Origin: Poriferisodalis sp965226645
GTDB lineage: Bacteria; Actinomycetota; Acidimicrobiia; Acidimicrobiales; Poriferisodalaceae
Assembly: GCA_965226645.1 (NCBI GenBank)
Contig: CBDDDL010000004.1
Location: forward strand, 868,001-932,000
Reading direction: 5' to 3'
Length of the DNA: 64,000 bases
Under the pieces are notes generated by a model that saw nothing but the letters and a program-made list of their open reading frames with translations, was not told where the DNA came from and ran no database searches. Position numbers and translations under genes: made by a program. Below, in pieces: positions 1-8,728 of the stretch (the first letter of the stretch is position 1; each line of letters begins with the position of its first letter).

Positions 1-4
1 TGCG

Positions 5-24
5 CCACAGCGGCCCCGCTGTGG
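5..24 (-). terminator. hairpin at the 3' end of tRNA-Pro, possible terminator
   Basis: A perfect 9-bp inverted repeat (CCACAGCGG / CCGCTGTGG) with a 2-nt loop lies immediately downstream of the minus-strand tRNA and overlaps its encoded CCA. No T-tract can be checked because the window ends here, so it could equally be a processing stem. Confidence 0.35.
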
Positions 25-99
25 TCGGGCTGAGAGGATTTGAACCTCCGACCCCTGGTCCCCCAGACCAGTGCGCTAACCAGACTGCGCCACAGCCCG
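22..99 (-). tRNA. tRNA-Pro (anticodon GGG)
   Basis: On the minus strand the 7-bp acceptor stem CGGGCTG pairs with CAGCCCG. The anticodon arm CTGGT-CTGGGGG-ACCAG puts GGG at positions 34-36, and the T-arm contains GGAGGTTCAAATCCTCT. The discriminator is A and CCA is encoded (22-24). It decodes proline CCC and, by wobble, CCU codons. Confidence 0.95.
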
Positions 100-191
100 T
101 CTCGGCAGGCACGATACCGCCTCAGTGCTGCAGCGAGTTCTTCGATTTGGCGTTGCGTCGACTCCTGCGGCGCTGCCGGCGGGACGCCCGA

Positions 192-410
192 TCAGACGAT
201 CCATTCGACGAGCCACACGACACCCTCAACGGCCCGCCAGCCGAGATAGACCGCCGCCATCACCACGACGAGCCAGAAGTGCCACGGGGCTCCGCCGCGT
301 CGGTCCCGCTGCCGGCGGGCCTCGCTGCGCTCGTCGGGGCCAAAGCGCCGGTCGACGGCTTGGGATCGCAATCGGGCCGGTCGGCCGGTTTCGGCAGATC
401 GACGTCTCAT
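192..410 (-). CDS. small basic membrane protein coupled to der
   Basis: A 72-residue protein with an Arg-rich N-terminal half and one hydrophobic segment (about residues 44-64) rich in Trp, Val and Ala. That predicts a single-pass or hairpin membrane protein with a cytoplasmic basic tail. Its ATG overlaps the der stop as ATGA, which supports translational coupling and makes it more than a chance frame. I do not recognise a family. It lies last in the DUF512-der operon, before tRNA-Pro. Confidence 0.55.
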   Translation of the reverse strand: MRRRSAETGRPARLRSQAVDRRFGPDERSEARRQRDRRGGAPWHFWLVVVMAAVYLGWRAVEGVVWLVEWIV

Positions 411-1954
411 CGACGCCGAACTCGCAGCTTCAGTGGGGTCTTCGCCAGACCCAGATCTTCCCGTAGGCGGCGCTCGAGGTAACGCAGGTAGGTAGCCGGC
501 ATTTCCCGGTTCGCAAACAGCGTGAAGGTCGGCGGCTGCGTGGCGACCTGGGTCGCGTAGAGCACTCGGGCTCCACCGGGTGCCGGCTGCGCGGACTGCG
601 CACGTTTGATGATGTCGTTCACCTTGCTGGTGGGAGCCCTCGATTCATACGCTTCCATAGCGGCACCGATCGCAGGCACTAGCCGACGGACGCCGCGGCC
701 GGTGAGCGCGCTGATCCGCAGGACGGGCGACTCGCCGATGAAGTGCAAACGGCGCGCCAGGTCCCCGAGCACCACCTCCCGGTGTTCGGCGTCGATGGTT
801 TCCCACTTGTTCAGGAGCACGACGATCGGGCAGCCTGCGGCGTCAATGCGCTCTGCGAGGCGCTGGTCCTGGGTTGTCACGCCCTCGGTGGCATCGATAA
901 CCAGCAGCACCACGTCGCAGGCGTCAATCGCCCGCAGTGCCCTCAGATTGGCGTAGTACTCGGTGTCGGAGTCGACGCGTGCCTTGCGCCGCATGCCGGC
1001 GGTGTCCACGAAGCGCACCGGGCCCGCGTCCGTCTCCACCAGAGTGTCGATGGTGTCGCGTGTCGTTCCCGGACGATCGTGCACGACGGCCCGCTCGTCG
1101 CCGATGAGCTGGTTGAACAGGGTTGACTTGCCGACGTTCGGCCGCCCGACGATCGCCACCGACGGGATCGACTCGTCCTCGCCGCGATCTGGCGCAGCGG
1201 GATCTGGCGCAGCGGGATCTGGCGCAGTGGGATCTGGCGTTTCGGGACCGAGGGCCTCAGACGTCGCCGCCGCTGTCTGGTCTGGGGGGTTTGCGTCGAC
1301 GTCGCGCGATGTCGTCGCTTCATCCGGGGCAGGCCCGGAACTCGCTGCCGCTTCAACTCGAAAGCCGTCCTGGGGACTGCTCGTGCCCCCGGCGGTGTCC
1401 AGCAGCTTGATGACGCGATCCAGCAAGTCGCCGACATTGCGGCCGTGCAGCGCCGAGGCCGCCCAAGGCTCGCCGAGCCCAAGACGGTTGAACTCCCAGA
1501 TGCCGTGATCGCGCGCTCCGCTGTCCGCCTTGTTGGCCACCACAAGTGTTGGCCTGTCACTGCGACGCAGCAGTGAGGCGATGCGAGCGTCTGGTTCGGT
1601 GATCCCGACCGTCACGTCCACCACCAAGAGCAGCACATCGGCGTCAGCCATGGCCCGCTCGCTCTGCTCGGACACCTTGTCGTCGAGGGCGTCGCCGTGT
1701 TGGGACCATCCGCCCGTGTCGACCACGTTGAACGCATGACCTCGCCAGGAGGCCTCCGCCGCCTTTCGATCCCGAGTTACTCCCGGCTGGGGCGCCACCA
1801 CGGCCTCGCGCCGGCCCACCAGCCGATTGAACAGCGTCGACTTGCCGACGTTGGGCCGACCGACAATGCCGACCGTCGGCAGCGCGTTGCCGATCGGCCC
1901 ACCGACCTCGTGCGCGCCTTGGACCGAAACAGAGGCGGTCACACTGTCACTCAT
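407..1954 (-). CDS. der: ribosome-assembly GTPase Der (EngA)
   Basis: Der is a double-Era GTPase needed for 50S subunit maturation. Two G domains are visible. The first has GRPNVGKST at residues 32-40, DTGGW near 79 and NKAD at 141-144. The second has GRPNVGKST at 270-278, DTAGM near 317 and a later NKWE. A C-terminal KH-like domain ends in a basic tail. At 515 aa it is longer than the common 440-490 aa because a roughly 70-residue Pro/Asp/Ala-rich linker (about 190-262) separates the G domains. Its ATG overlaps the upstream gene's stop (ATGA), so the two are coupled. Confidence 0.96.
   Translation of the reverse strand: MSDSVTASVSVQGAHEVGGPIGNALPTVGIVGRPNVGKSTLFNRLVGRREAVVAPQPGVTRDRKAAEASWRGHAFNVVDTGGWSQHGDALDDKVSEQSERAMADADVLLLVVDVTVGITEPDARIASLLRRSDRPTLVVANKADSGARDHGIWEFNRLGLGEPWAASALHGRNVGDLLDRVIKLLDTAGGTSSPQDGFRVEAAASSGPAPDEATTSRDVDANPPDQTAAATSEALGPETPDPTAPDPAAPDPAAPDRGEDESIPSVAIVGRPNVGKSTLFNQLIGDERAVVHDRPGTTRDTIDTLVETDAGPVRFVDTAGMRRKARVDSDTEYYANLRALRAIDACDVVLLVIDATEGVTTQDQRLAERIDAAGCPIVVLLNKWETIDAEHREVVLGDLARRLHFIGESPVLRISALTGRGVRRLVPAIGAAMEAYESRAPTSKVNDIIKRAQSAQPAPGGARVLYATQVATQPPTFTLFANREMPATYLRYLERRLREDLGLAKTPLKLRVRRR
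1186..1239. repeat. 15-nt tandem repeat inside der
   Basis: The unit GATCTGGCGCAGCGG occurs three times (1186-1200, 1201-1215, 1216-1230, the last with one change), followed by a partial fourth copy. It encodes the repeated Asp-Pro-Ala-Ala-Pro stretch of the Der interdomain linker, so expansion or contraction keeps the frame. Confidence 0.9.
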
Positions 1955-3459
1955 CGAACCGTTCCCGCATTTAGGGTCTCATGGGTTGCTGCATCCAGAA
2001 GCCGACGCAGTGCGGCGCCGTTGGTTGGGATGATCTCGACTGGCTGCGGCAGTTCCGCGGGGGTCATGCCGTCGAGGAACTTCCCCCCCGACAGGCACAC
2101 GTCGGCCAGCACGTAGTGGCCCGCATCCGGCTCATTGGCGAGCACTCGGCTGATATCGGTACCGGCGAGCAGGCCGGTCACTCCGATGTTGCCGCCGAAG
2201 AACCTGTTCTCAACCTCGATGACGCGCACCGAAGCTCGCCCCGCAGCGCCCGCTTGCCACGCGGCAACGAGCGGTCGCAGCACCGCAGCGCCGTATGACC
2301 CGGTCAGGATTCCCATGGGCCTGACCCCGCCCCTCGGTGATGGCTGGGGCCGCCGCGACGCAGGCTCAAGCAAGACCGGCACGCCGACAGCGCGCAATTC
2401 GCCGCTGCGATTGGCGCCTTGGCCCGGCATCCGTGCCGCCCGGTAGCCCGCCGCGGGCGCTCCGTCCACCCATGAGAAGAATCCTGCTGCAGGCGCTCGT
2501 TGCCGGGGCGCGGCGGCGCCGTTGGGGGCCGCATCCGGCGTGGCTGCCCAAAACTCCTGCTCGAAGGCACGTGCCATGCCGATGCCATCCTCGTGCATCG
2601 CGTAATCGCCGTAGGTCTCCGCTGCCGGGAACGGCCGTCCAGCGAGCAGGTAGTACTCGTCCGCCGCGTACACCATGCGCCGGCCCAGCACTTCTAGGTA
2701 GCGCTCCTGCCACTGCTCGCAGAGGTCGATCACCGCGGCCGCCTCAGCTTCGGTGTGGGGCCGCATGGCTGCTTCGCGCTGGTGTGCACTGACTCCCAGC
2801 GGCACGACCGCAAGCGTCGACAGCGTCGGGAAGCGGTCCAGCACGCCGACCAGAGTGTCGGCCAGCACGTCGCCATCGTTGACCCCAGGGCAAACGACGA
2901 TCTGACCGTGCACCTCGATGCCGCCGTCGAGCAAGGCACCGAGCCACCTCAGGCTGTACGCACCGCGCCGGTTGCGGAGCATCCGCGTCCGCACATCGGG
3001 GTCGGTGGCGTGAATCGACACGTACAGCGGCGACAGACGCTCATCGAGCACGCGTTCGAGATCAAGCTCGGTAAAGCGGGTCAGCGTCGTGAAGTTTCCG
3101 TACAGGAACGACAACCGGTAGTCGTCGTCCTTGAGGTACAGGCTGCGGCGCAGCCCAGGCGGCAACTGGTAGATGAAACAGAACTCGCAGTGGTTGTCAC
3201 ATGTCTGCACCCGGTCGAAGATGGCGGCGTCCACCTCGGCTCCGAGCGGCGCGCCGGCGTTCTTGCCGACCTCGAGGCGGATCTGGCGCCCCGCTCGCAC
3301 AATTTCGAGAGCGGGATCAGCTTCGTCGAGCATGAGCTGCCACGCGATGACGTCAGAGGGCACAACACCGTCGATCGACACCACTTCGTCGCCGACGGCG
3401 AGTCCGGCCATCTCGGCCGCCGAGCCGGGTTCCACCGCGACCACGACCGGCCGAGACAT
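1951..3459 (-). CDS. PDZ / radical-SAM-like DUF512 protein
   Basis: A 502-aa protein of the DUF512 family, with an N-terminal PDZ-like domain (about residues 1-65, including VVAVEPGSAAEMAGL). It is followed by a radical-SAM type CX3CX2C motif (Cys87, Cys91, Cys94), which suggests a 4Fe-4S/SAM enzyme of unknown substrate. I chose the ATG at 3459, not the in-frame TTG at 3480, because TATCCT lies exactly 6 nt upstream (a leaderless arrangement) and because family members begin close to the PDZ motif. It overlaps der by 4 nt. The biochemical role is unknown. Confidence 0.85.
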   Translation of the reverse strand: MSRPVVVAVEPGSAAEMAGLAVGDEVVSIDGVVPSDVIAWQLMLDEADPALEIVRAGRQIRLEVGKNAGAPLGAEVDAAIFDRVQTCDNHCEFCFIYQLPPGLRRSLYLKDDDYRLSFLYGNFTTLTRFTELDLERVLDERLSPLYVSIHATDPDVRTRMLRNRRGAYSLRWLGALLDGGIEVHGQIVVCPGVNDGDVLADTLVGVLDRFPTLSTLAVVPLGVSAHQREAAMRPHTEAEAAAVIDLCEQWQERYLEVLGRRMVYAADEYYLLAGRPFPAAETYGDYAMHEDGIGMARAFEQEFWAATPDAAPNGAAAPRQRAPAAGFFSWVDGAPAAGYRAARMPGQGANRSGELRAVGVPVLLEPASRRPQPSPRGGVRPMGILTGSYGAAVLRPLVAAWQAGAAGRASVRVIEVENRFFGGNIGVTGLLAGTDISRVLANEPDAGHYVLADVCLSGGKFLDGMTPAELPQPVEIIPTNGAALRRLLDAATHETLNAGTVR

Positions 3460-3465
3460 GGGTTC

Positions 3466-3471
3466 AGGATA
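3466..3471 (-). promoter_or_regulatory. -10 box of a leaderless DUF512-der transcript
   Basis: TATCCT on the minus strand lies 6 nt before the ATG at 3459. This fits transcription starting at or next to the start codon. There is no Shine-Dalgarno sequence in the gap. Confidence 0.5.
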
Positions 3472-3530
3472 GGAAGCCAAGCCGCCGAACGGTTAGGCGG
3501 CGAATTTCGACCGTACATCGACACCGACAG

Positions 3531-3567
3531 CGAGGCCGCGGCCCGAGCGGCCCACCAGCGCAGCGAA
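3531..3567 (+). repeat. dispersed 37-nt repeat, copy A
   Basis: This 37-nt stretch recurs in the same orientation at 52575-52611 with 35 of 37 bases identical. Both copies lie outside confident genes. Read in one plus-strand frame it would encode an Ala-rich Glu-Ala-Ala-Ala-x-Ala-Ala-His-Gln-Arg-Ser-Glu peptide, so it could be a coding relic or a short intergenic repeat family. Confidence 0.6.
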
Positions 3568-3674
3568 CCGCAGCGGCACAAGAATCGCGCCACCACGCAG
3601 GCCGTCACCTAGCCGCCGGTCCTCGGGGGGCCATCGCCCTTGCGCTGCGGGCCTGCGCGGCAACGGCGGCTCGA

Positions 3675-3680
3675 TAGCGT
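3675..3680 (+). promoter_or_regulatory. -10 box of leaderless ispH
   Basis: TAGCGT lies 7 nt before the GTG start at 3688, with no ribosome-binding site between. It matches the spacing seen before tyrA, tlyA and trpS in this window. Confidence 0.45.
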
Positions 3681-3687
3681 CAACGCC

Positions 3688-4731
3688 GTGCACGTGGACC
3701 GGGTGCTGCTGGCCGCACCACGCGGCTTCTGCGCCGGCGTGGAGATGGCGATCAAGGCCTTGGCATGGATGGTTCGCACCTTCCCGCCGCCTGTGTACTG
3801 CTACCACGAAATCGTCCACAATCGCCTCGTCGTGGATCGATTCGAACGCCTGGGCGTGGTGTTCGTCGACGATGTCGCCGCGGTGCCGCCCGGACACCCG
3901 ATCATGCTGTCCGCGCACGGCTCGGCGCCCGAAGTTGTCGACGAGGCACGTCGCCGAGGCGGCTACGTCGTCGACGCCGTGTGTCCCTTGGTCACCAAAG
4001 TGCATCACGAGGTGCGGGTGCGCTCTGCGAAGGGCTATCGCATCATCTATGTCGGTCACGAGGGCCACGAAGAGGCAATCGGCACCATGGCCGTGGCGCC
4101 CGAATCGATTTCGCTCGTGTCCAAGCCGTCCGACGTTGCCGAACTCGACGACATCGAAGCCCCGATCGCCGTGCTCGCACAGACGACGCTGAGTCACCGC
4201 GACTGGTCTGACGTGCTCACCGCCGCCAAAGATCGCTTTCCCGACGTGTGGATGCCGGGCCGGTCTGATCTGTGCTTCGCCACCACCAACCGCCAGTCGG
4301 CGCTGGCAGAGATCTCGGGACGCTGCGATGCCGTGGTCGTCATCGGCTCGGCGAACTCCTCCAACACCATGGCCTTGGCCAAGCTGGCGGCCGAGTCGGG
4401 CTGCGGGCGGGTGCACCGGGTGAACGCGGCCACCGAGCTGCCCGACGATCTCAGCGGCACGGTCGGCGTGACCGCCGGCGCCTCGGCTCCCGAAGAACTC
4501 GTCACCGAAGTCATCGCCGCGCTCGCGCCTGCGGAGGGCACTACCGAGATCTCCATCACCGACGAGGACGAGTACTTCCCCCCGCCCCGGGAGCTGCGAG
4601 AGCTGTTGGGCGCGATGGAAGCCGCCGTGCATGCGACCCTTGCGGTTTCCTCAGGCGCTCGAACCGCGGCCGCAGATCGCACCACCGCGGCCAGCAATGT
4701 CCTCGCCTCCCTCGCTGCGACGGCGGACTGA
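3688..4731 (+). CDS. ispH: 4-hydroxy-3-methylbut-2-enyl diphosphate reductase
   Basis: IspH (LytB) makes IPP and DMAPP in the last step of the MEP isoprenoid pathway using a 4Fe-4S cluster. The three cluster cysteines are visible at Cys15 (GFCAGVE), Cys99 (AVCPLVTK) and Cys196 (SDLCFATTNRQ), at nearly the family spacing. Also present are the substrate-binding EIVHN and the SSNT-like NSSNTMAL. The 347-aa length from GTG 3688 is slightly longer than usual because of a variable tail. The gene is monocistronic and sits between two minus-strand units. Confidence 0.96.
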   Translation: MHVDRVLLAAPRGFCAGVEMAIKALAWMVRTFPPPVYCYHEIVHNRLVVDRFERLGVVFVDDVAAVPPGHPIMLSAHGSAPEVVDEARRRGGYVVDAVCPLVTKVHHEVRVRSAKGYRIIYVGHEGHEEAIGTMAVAPESISLVSKPSDVAELDDIEAPIAVLAQTTLSHRDWSDVLTAAKDRFPDVWMPGRSDLCFATTNRQSALAEISGRCDAVVVIGSANSSNTMALAKLAAESGCGRVHRVNAATELPDDLSGTVGVTAGASAPEELVTEVIAALAPAEGTTEISITDEDEYFPPPRELRELLGAMEAAVHATLAVSSGARTAAADRTTAASNVLASLAATAD

Positions 4732-4762
4732 GCGGTCGAGCGGGGCTGCAGCGTGCGCGGTC

Positions 4763-5458
4763 TCAGTGCCTGTTGGGAGTGCCGGCTTTGATCTGGGCCT
4801 CGTCGAACAAGTCTTGAACGCGTTCCCGAAGCTCTTCGGTTGCGGCCTTGATGGCACGCCGAGACACCCGGCCCGAGCTGCTGAGCGGCGGCGGGTCCAT
4901 CGGCTCGCCCACGACGATGCGAATGCGGCGTGGGTACATGAACTTGGCGCCGCGCGGCATCGCGGCCGCGGTGCCGCCGATGCCGACTGGAACGATGGGC
5001 GCCTGGGCTCTCGCAGCGAGATACGCCGGGCCGTCCATCAGGGGGTGCACGCGCGGGCCGTCCTTGCGCTCGCCCTCGCCGAACATCACCACCGGGCAGT
5101 TGCCGTAGCGAAGCGCATCGAGCGCAGTCCGCAGCGCTGTCCGGTCGGGTGCGTCACGGTTGACCGGGAAGCAGCCCACCGTCGTGAACACCCAGCCGAT
5201 CGGGCGAAATTTCCACATGGAGCCCTTGCCCATCACCCGCATCTGGGCGGGGATCGCAGCGTGAATCGGAGTGTCGATGTAGCTGCGGTGGTTCGGCACC
5301 CACACACACGGTCCCGGCGGCAGATTCTCCAAGCCCTCCACGGTGATGCGGTTCCACGCCCTGAAGACCCCCCAGGCGGGGTACTTGAGCGTGCGGTAGA
5401 CGATGCGGTTCAGCAGCCCGTCGCGGGGATCGAAGTCCGCCGCGCCGTCCTCACTCAC
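4763..5458 (-). CDS. plsC: 1-acyl-glycerol-3-phosphate acyltransferase family protein
   Basis: A 231-aa acyltransferase of the PlsC/LPLAT family, which acylates lysophosphatidic acid at the membrane. The catalytic HX4D motif (His57...Asp62 in NHRSYID) is followed by a GEGERKDG block equivalent to the FPEGTR motif and a later PIVPVGIGG block. The GTG start at 5458 overlaps the aroA-cmk stop as GTGA. The longer open frame upstream lies over cmk and is not used. A plsC partner after cmk is common in bacterial gene orders. Confidence 0.88.
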   Translation of the reverse strand: MSEDGAADFDPRDGLLNRIVYRTLKYPAWGVFRAWNRITVEGLENLPPGPCVWVPNHRSYIDTPIHAAIPAQMRVMGKGSMWKFRPIGWVFTTVGCFPVNRDAPDRTALRTALDALRYGNCPVVMFGEGERKDGPRVHPLMDGPAYLAARAQAPIVPVGIGGTAAAMPRGAKFMYPRRIRIVVGEPMDPPPLSSSGRVSRRAIKAATEELRERVQDLFDEAQIKAGTPNRH

Positions 5459-7566
5459 AACGCCGCCTCCGTCGTTCGCGTGCTCCCGGTCACCGCAACA
5501 CGATGCAGCTCGACGATCGCCGAGACAACCTCGTCGAACGCCATGTCGCTCGTGTCCACGACGATCGCTCCGGCGGCGACGCGCAACGGGGAGTCTGCGC
5601 GTGCGGAGTCGAGCCGGTCGCGGCGCTCCAGATCGGCGGCCAGATTCTGCACGGCCTCGCTGCCGCTCGCCGAGGTAGCGCGAGATACTTCGAATTCGCC
5701 ATCGTTCTGCGCGAGACGTCGCGCCGCTCGCACGATTGGCGTCGCCGTAAGGAACACCTTGAGCTCGGCATCGGGAAACACGACGCTGCCGATGTCGCGG
5801 CCCTCCATGACGCCACCGCCGATCTGGCGCGCCCACTCTCGTTGGCGCTGCACGAGGACGCGACGCACCGCAGGATTAGCAGCCACCGCGCTGACGCTGC
5901 GGTCCACCTCGGGGCTCCGGATGGCGTCGGTGGCGTCAGAACCGTTCACAGTGACGAGCTGCGCACCGCATTCGTTGGCGATGTCGACCCTCGCAGAGAG
6001 TGCGACCGCAGCTACCCCGCCGGCGTCATCCGGATCGGTGCCGGCCTGGCGGGCCGCCCATGCCACGGCGCGGTACATCGCGCCGGTGTCGAGATAGTCC
6101 ACGCCCAATTCGGCGGCAACCGCCCGTGCCACGCTCGACTTCCCCGACCCAGCGGGGCCGTCGATGGCGATGACCGGCGTCGTGGCTTCATTCCGTTCTC
6201 CCGGAGCAGAACGCAGCGCCTCGAGCGCGTCGAAGAATTCCGGGAAAGTCTTTGCGACGCATTCAGGGTCGTCGATCTCCACACCCGCGACTCGCAGGCC
6301 CACGAGCGACATCGCCATCGCCATGCGGTGATCTTCGTGGCAATCGACCCGGCCCGCGCGCATAGCAGCAGCGTTGGGCTGAATCGTGATTCCGTCAGGC
6401 CCCGCCTTCGCATCGACGCCGCGCTTGGCCAGTTCGAGGACCGTATTGCCGATACGGTCAGTTTCCTTGCGGCGGATAAAGCCGATCCCGCCAATGTGCG
6501 TCGTACCCTCGGCAAATGCGGCCACGGCGGCCAGCGTCTGGGCCGTGTCAGAGCAATCGCGGAGATCGAACCGGCCGCCCCGGAGCGACGCTCCGCCGTC
6601 GGGCGCTTCGACCGTGATTGACCCGTCACCCACGGTGACCCGTGCCCCCATCTCCCGGAGAATCTGCGTAAACCGCACATCGCCCTGGATGCTGCTTTGG
6701 CCCAGTCCTTCGACGCGCACATTGCCACCGCACAGCGCCGCTGCCGCAAAGAAATAGCTGGCTGCCGAGGCGTCCGGCTCGACCTTGTAGTCACGGGCAA
6801 GGTAGTCCCCCGCCTGCACCACGTAGCGGCCCGCGCTTGGCGTCGCCACCTGGGCGCCGAACGCGGACATCACCGCCACGGTCATGTCGATGTAGGGCAC
6901 GCTGACCGCGTCGGCGACATCGTCGATCACAACGTCGATTCCGCCAAGCAACGGTGCCGCAATCAACAGCCCGCTGGTGAACTGGCTGCTCGCATCGGCC
7001 CGCACCTCCAAGCGATGCCGCGGCCCCGGTGATTTCTCGCCGGGCGTGGACCGCAGGGCTTCGGTCGTCGGTTGCGGCGACACCGCGATTGGCAGGCAGC
7101 CCGGCACGCCGAGTTCACGGACACCCACACCCATGCGTCGCAACGCTGCGATCAGCTCGGCGAACGGACGCCGACGCAGCTGGGCGTCGCCGTCGAGCAC
7201 CCAGTCGCGCCCGAGTGCTGCAAGCACGGGCAGCACGAAACGGGCCGTGGTACCCGATGCCCGTGCTCCGACCCGGCCCGGCTCGTCATTCGTGGCCCTC
7301 GCTGTCGGGCCACCGCGTCGAGCGGCGATGCCAACGACGAACAGACGACCGCTCATCCGATCCTGTGTCACTGATGCGCCGATGGCCACAGCTGCGTCGA
7401 TCATGGCCTCGGTGTCATCTGCGAAGAGCGCCCCATCCAGTGTGCTGCGGCCCTGCGCCAGCGCGGCGCACAGAATCGCTCGGTTCGTGATGCTCTTCGA
7501 TCCGGGCACCGCCGCGGTGCCGGCAGCACCACTCACGAAGGGCGTGATGATCCGCCCCGTGGTCAT
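5455..7566 (-). CDS. aroA-cmk: fused EPSP synthase / cytidylate kinase
   Basis: One 703-aa frame carries two enzymes. Residues 1-452 are 3-phosphoshikimate 1-carboxyvinyltransferase (shikimate pathway), with PGSKSITNRA at 21-30, SGTTARF near 104-110, and DCSDTAQT and RRKETDRI downstream. Residues 464-703 are (d)CMP kinase, with P-loop GPAGSGKSS at 470-478, DTGAMYRA and GRDIG. No internal stop or frameshift separates them, and both domains are close to full length. The ATG overlaps the tyrA stop by 4 nt and plsC follows with overlap, so tyrA, aroA-cmk and plsC form one operon. Confidence 0.95.
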   Translation of the reverse strand: MTTGRIITPFVSGAAGTAAVPGSKSITNRAILCAALAQGRSTLDGALFADDTEAMIDAAVAIGASVTQDRMSGRLFVVGIAARRGGPTARATNDEPGRVGARASGTTARFVLPVLAALGRDWVLDGDAQLRRRPFAELIAALRRMGVGVRELGVPGCLPIAVSPQPTTEALRSTPGEKSPGPRHRLEVRADASSQFTSGLLIAAPLLGGIDVVIDDVADAVSVPYIDMTVAVMSAFGAQVATPSAGRYVVQAGDYLARDYKVEPDASAASYFFAAAALCGGNVRVEGLGQSSIQGDVRFTQILREMGARVTVGDGSITVEAPDGGASLRGGRFDLRDCSDTAQTLAAVAAFAEGTTHIGGIGFIRRKETDRIGNTVLELAKRGVDAKAGPDGITIQPNAAAMRAGRVDCHEDHRMAMAMSLVGLRVAGVEIDDPECVAKTFPEFFDALEALRSAPGERNEATTPVIAIDGPAGSGKSSVARAVAAELGVDYLDTGAMYRAVAWAARQAGTDPDDAGGVAAVALSARVDIANECGAQLVTVNGSDATDAIRSPEVDRSVSAVAANPAVRRVLVQRQREWARQIGGGVMEGRDIGSVVFPDAELKVFLTATPIVRAARRLAQNDGEFEVSRATSASGSEAVQNLAADLERRDRLDSARADSPLRVAAGAIVVDTSDMAFDEVVSAIVELHRVAVTGSTRTTEAAL

Positions 7567-8666
7567 GCCAGATCGCGCGTCGTCGGATGGTAGCCCTGCC
7601 CCGCCAGTGCGGCCAGGAAGCGCTGGGCTTCGGTCCGCGCCACCACGAGCACCAGCACGCCCTCGGAGCCTTCGGGCGAATGCGCCACCTCGATGTCCGC
7701 CACGTTCACATCGCAGTCCGCCGCGAGCATGGTGATGGCGGCAATCTGGCCCTTGCGGTCCGGAATCGGCACCCGTACCTCGAGCAGCTCTTGGGGGCGG
7801 ACATAGCGCGACGGCAGGTTCGTTCGGGCTCGGCGCGCTTGGGTCAGCACGTCGCGCAGACCATCGCGATCCGCAGTTGCCACGACGTCACGGACCTGCG
7901 CCAGACGCTCGGCGAGCTCGTCGAGCACCGCCACGATGGCTTCGCTGTTCTCACCGCAAATGTCGAGCCAGATGCCCGGGTGGCCAGCTGCGATCCGGGT
8001 CATGTCGCGGAAACCGCCAGCGGCGAGCCGCAGCAGGGGTGCGTCGTCGAGAGCCCGGTCGTCCGCGAGGCACATGAGCGACGCCGCTGTCAGGTGCGGG
8101 ACATGACTGACGACAGCGACGAGCGCGTCGTGCCGCTGCGGAGTCATCGTGACCACATCAGAGCCGAATGCCGCGAGCACCCGTTGGCAGGATCGCAGCG
8201 CGTGATCGTCGGTGGCATCGGTGGGCGTCAGCGCCCACACAGCGCCGGCGAACATGTCAGGGTTCGCGCCGTCGACACCTTCTTGCTCGGAGCCTGCCAT
8301 CGGATGGCCGGGCACGAAGCGAGGATCGCCCACCGATTCCGACACCGCCGTCTTGACGCTGCCCGTGTCTGTCACCACCGCGCCCGCCGCGGCGCTGTCT
8401 GCCAATGCACGCCGCACTTCTGCAGCCAAGCGCGCTGTGGGCACCGCTACCACCCAGAACGTGGCCTCGGGATCGGTCCCGACTGCATCCAAGCAGCCGA
8501 GCTCAAGCGCTCGCTGCGCATGGGCGACCACTTCATCTCGGCCTGTGACGTGCCAGCCGGACTTTCGCAGCGCAGCTGCGACGGAGCCTCCGATGAGCCC
8601 GGTGCCGACCACCTGAGCGCGCTGGGGCGAACCTGCCTCATGGGAGTCCGAAGGCGAGAAAGCCAC
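7563..8666 (-). CDS. tyrA: prephenate dehydrogenase
   Basis: TyrA oxidatively decarboxylates prephenate to 4-hydroxyphenylpyruvate with NAD(P)+ on the way to tyrosine. The 367-aa protein has a Rossmann VGTGLIGGS motif (about 20-28), the HPMAGSEQEG active-site block, and a C-terminal ACT-like domain (from about residue 292) that may sense an amino acid. The start is GTG at 8666. TACCCT lies 7 nt upstream, which suggests a leaderless mRNA for this operon. Confidence 0.93.
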   Translation of the reverse strand: MAFSPSDSHEAGSPQRAQVVGTGLIGGSVAAALRKSGWHVTGRDEVVAHAQRALELGCLDAVGTDPEATFWVVAVPTARLAAEVRRALADSAAAGAVVTDTGSVKTAVSESVGDPRFVPGHPMAGSEQEGVDGANPDMFAGAVWALTPTDATDDHALRSCQRVLAAFGSDVVTMTPQRHDALVAVVSHVPHLTAASLMCLADDRALDDAPLLRLAAGGFRDMTRIAAGHPGIWLDICGENSEAIVAVLDELAERLAQVRDVVATADRDGLRDVLTQARRARTNLPSRYVRPQELLEVRVPIPDRKGQIAAITMLAADCDVNVADIEVAHSPEGSEGVLVLVVARTEAQRFLAALAGQGYHPTTRDLA

Positions 8667-8673
8667 GAACCAA

Positions 8674-8679
8674 AGGGTA
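8674..8679 (-). promoter_or_regulatory. -10 box of leaderless tyrA operon
   Basis: TACCCT on the minus strand ends 7 nt before the tyrA GTG. No Shine-Dalgarno sequence is present. The 62-nt gap to the upstream IOR gene is enough for a separate promoter. Confidence 0.45.
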
Positions 8680-8728
8680 CCGATGGTGCCCGAGCCTCCC
8701 CAGAACGTGCGTGCACGCTTCGGACCTC

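Noticed and set aside
3493..4632. A 379-aa open frame on the minus strand
   Set aside because: Antisense shadow of ispH, His- and Gly-rich with no motifs.
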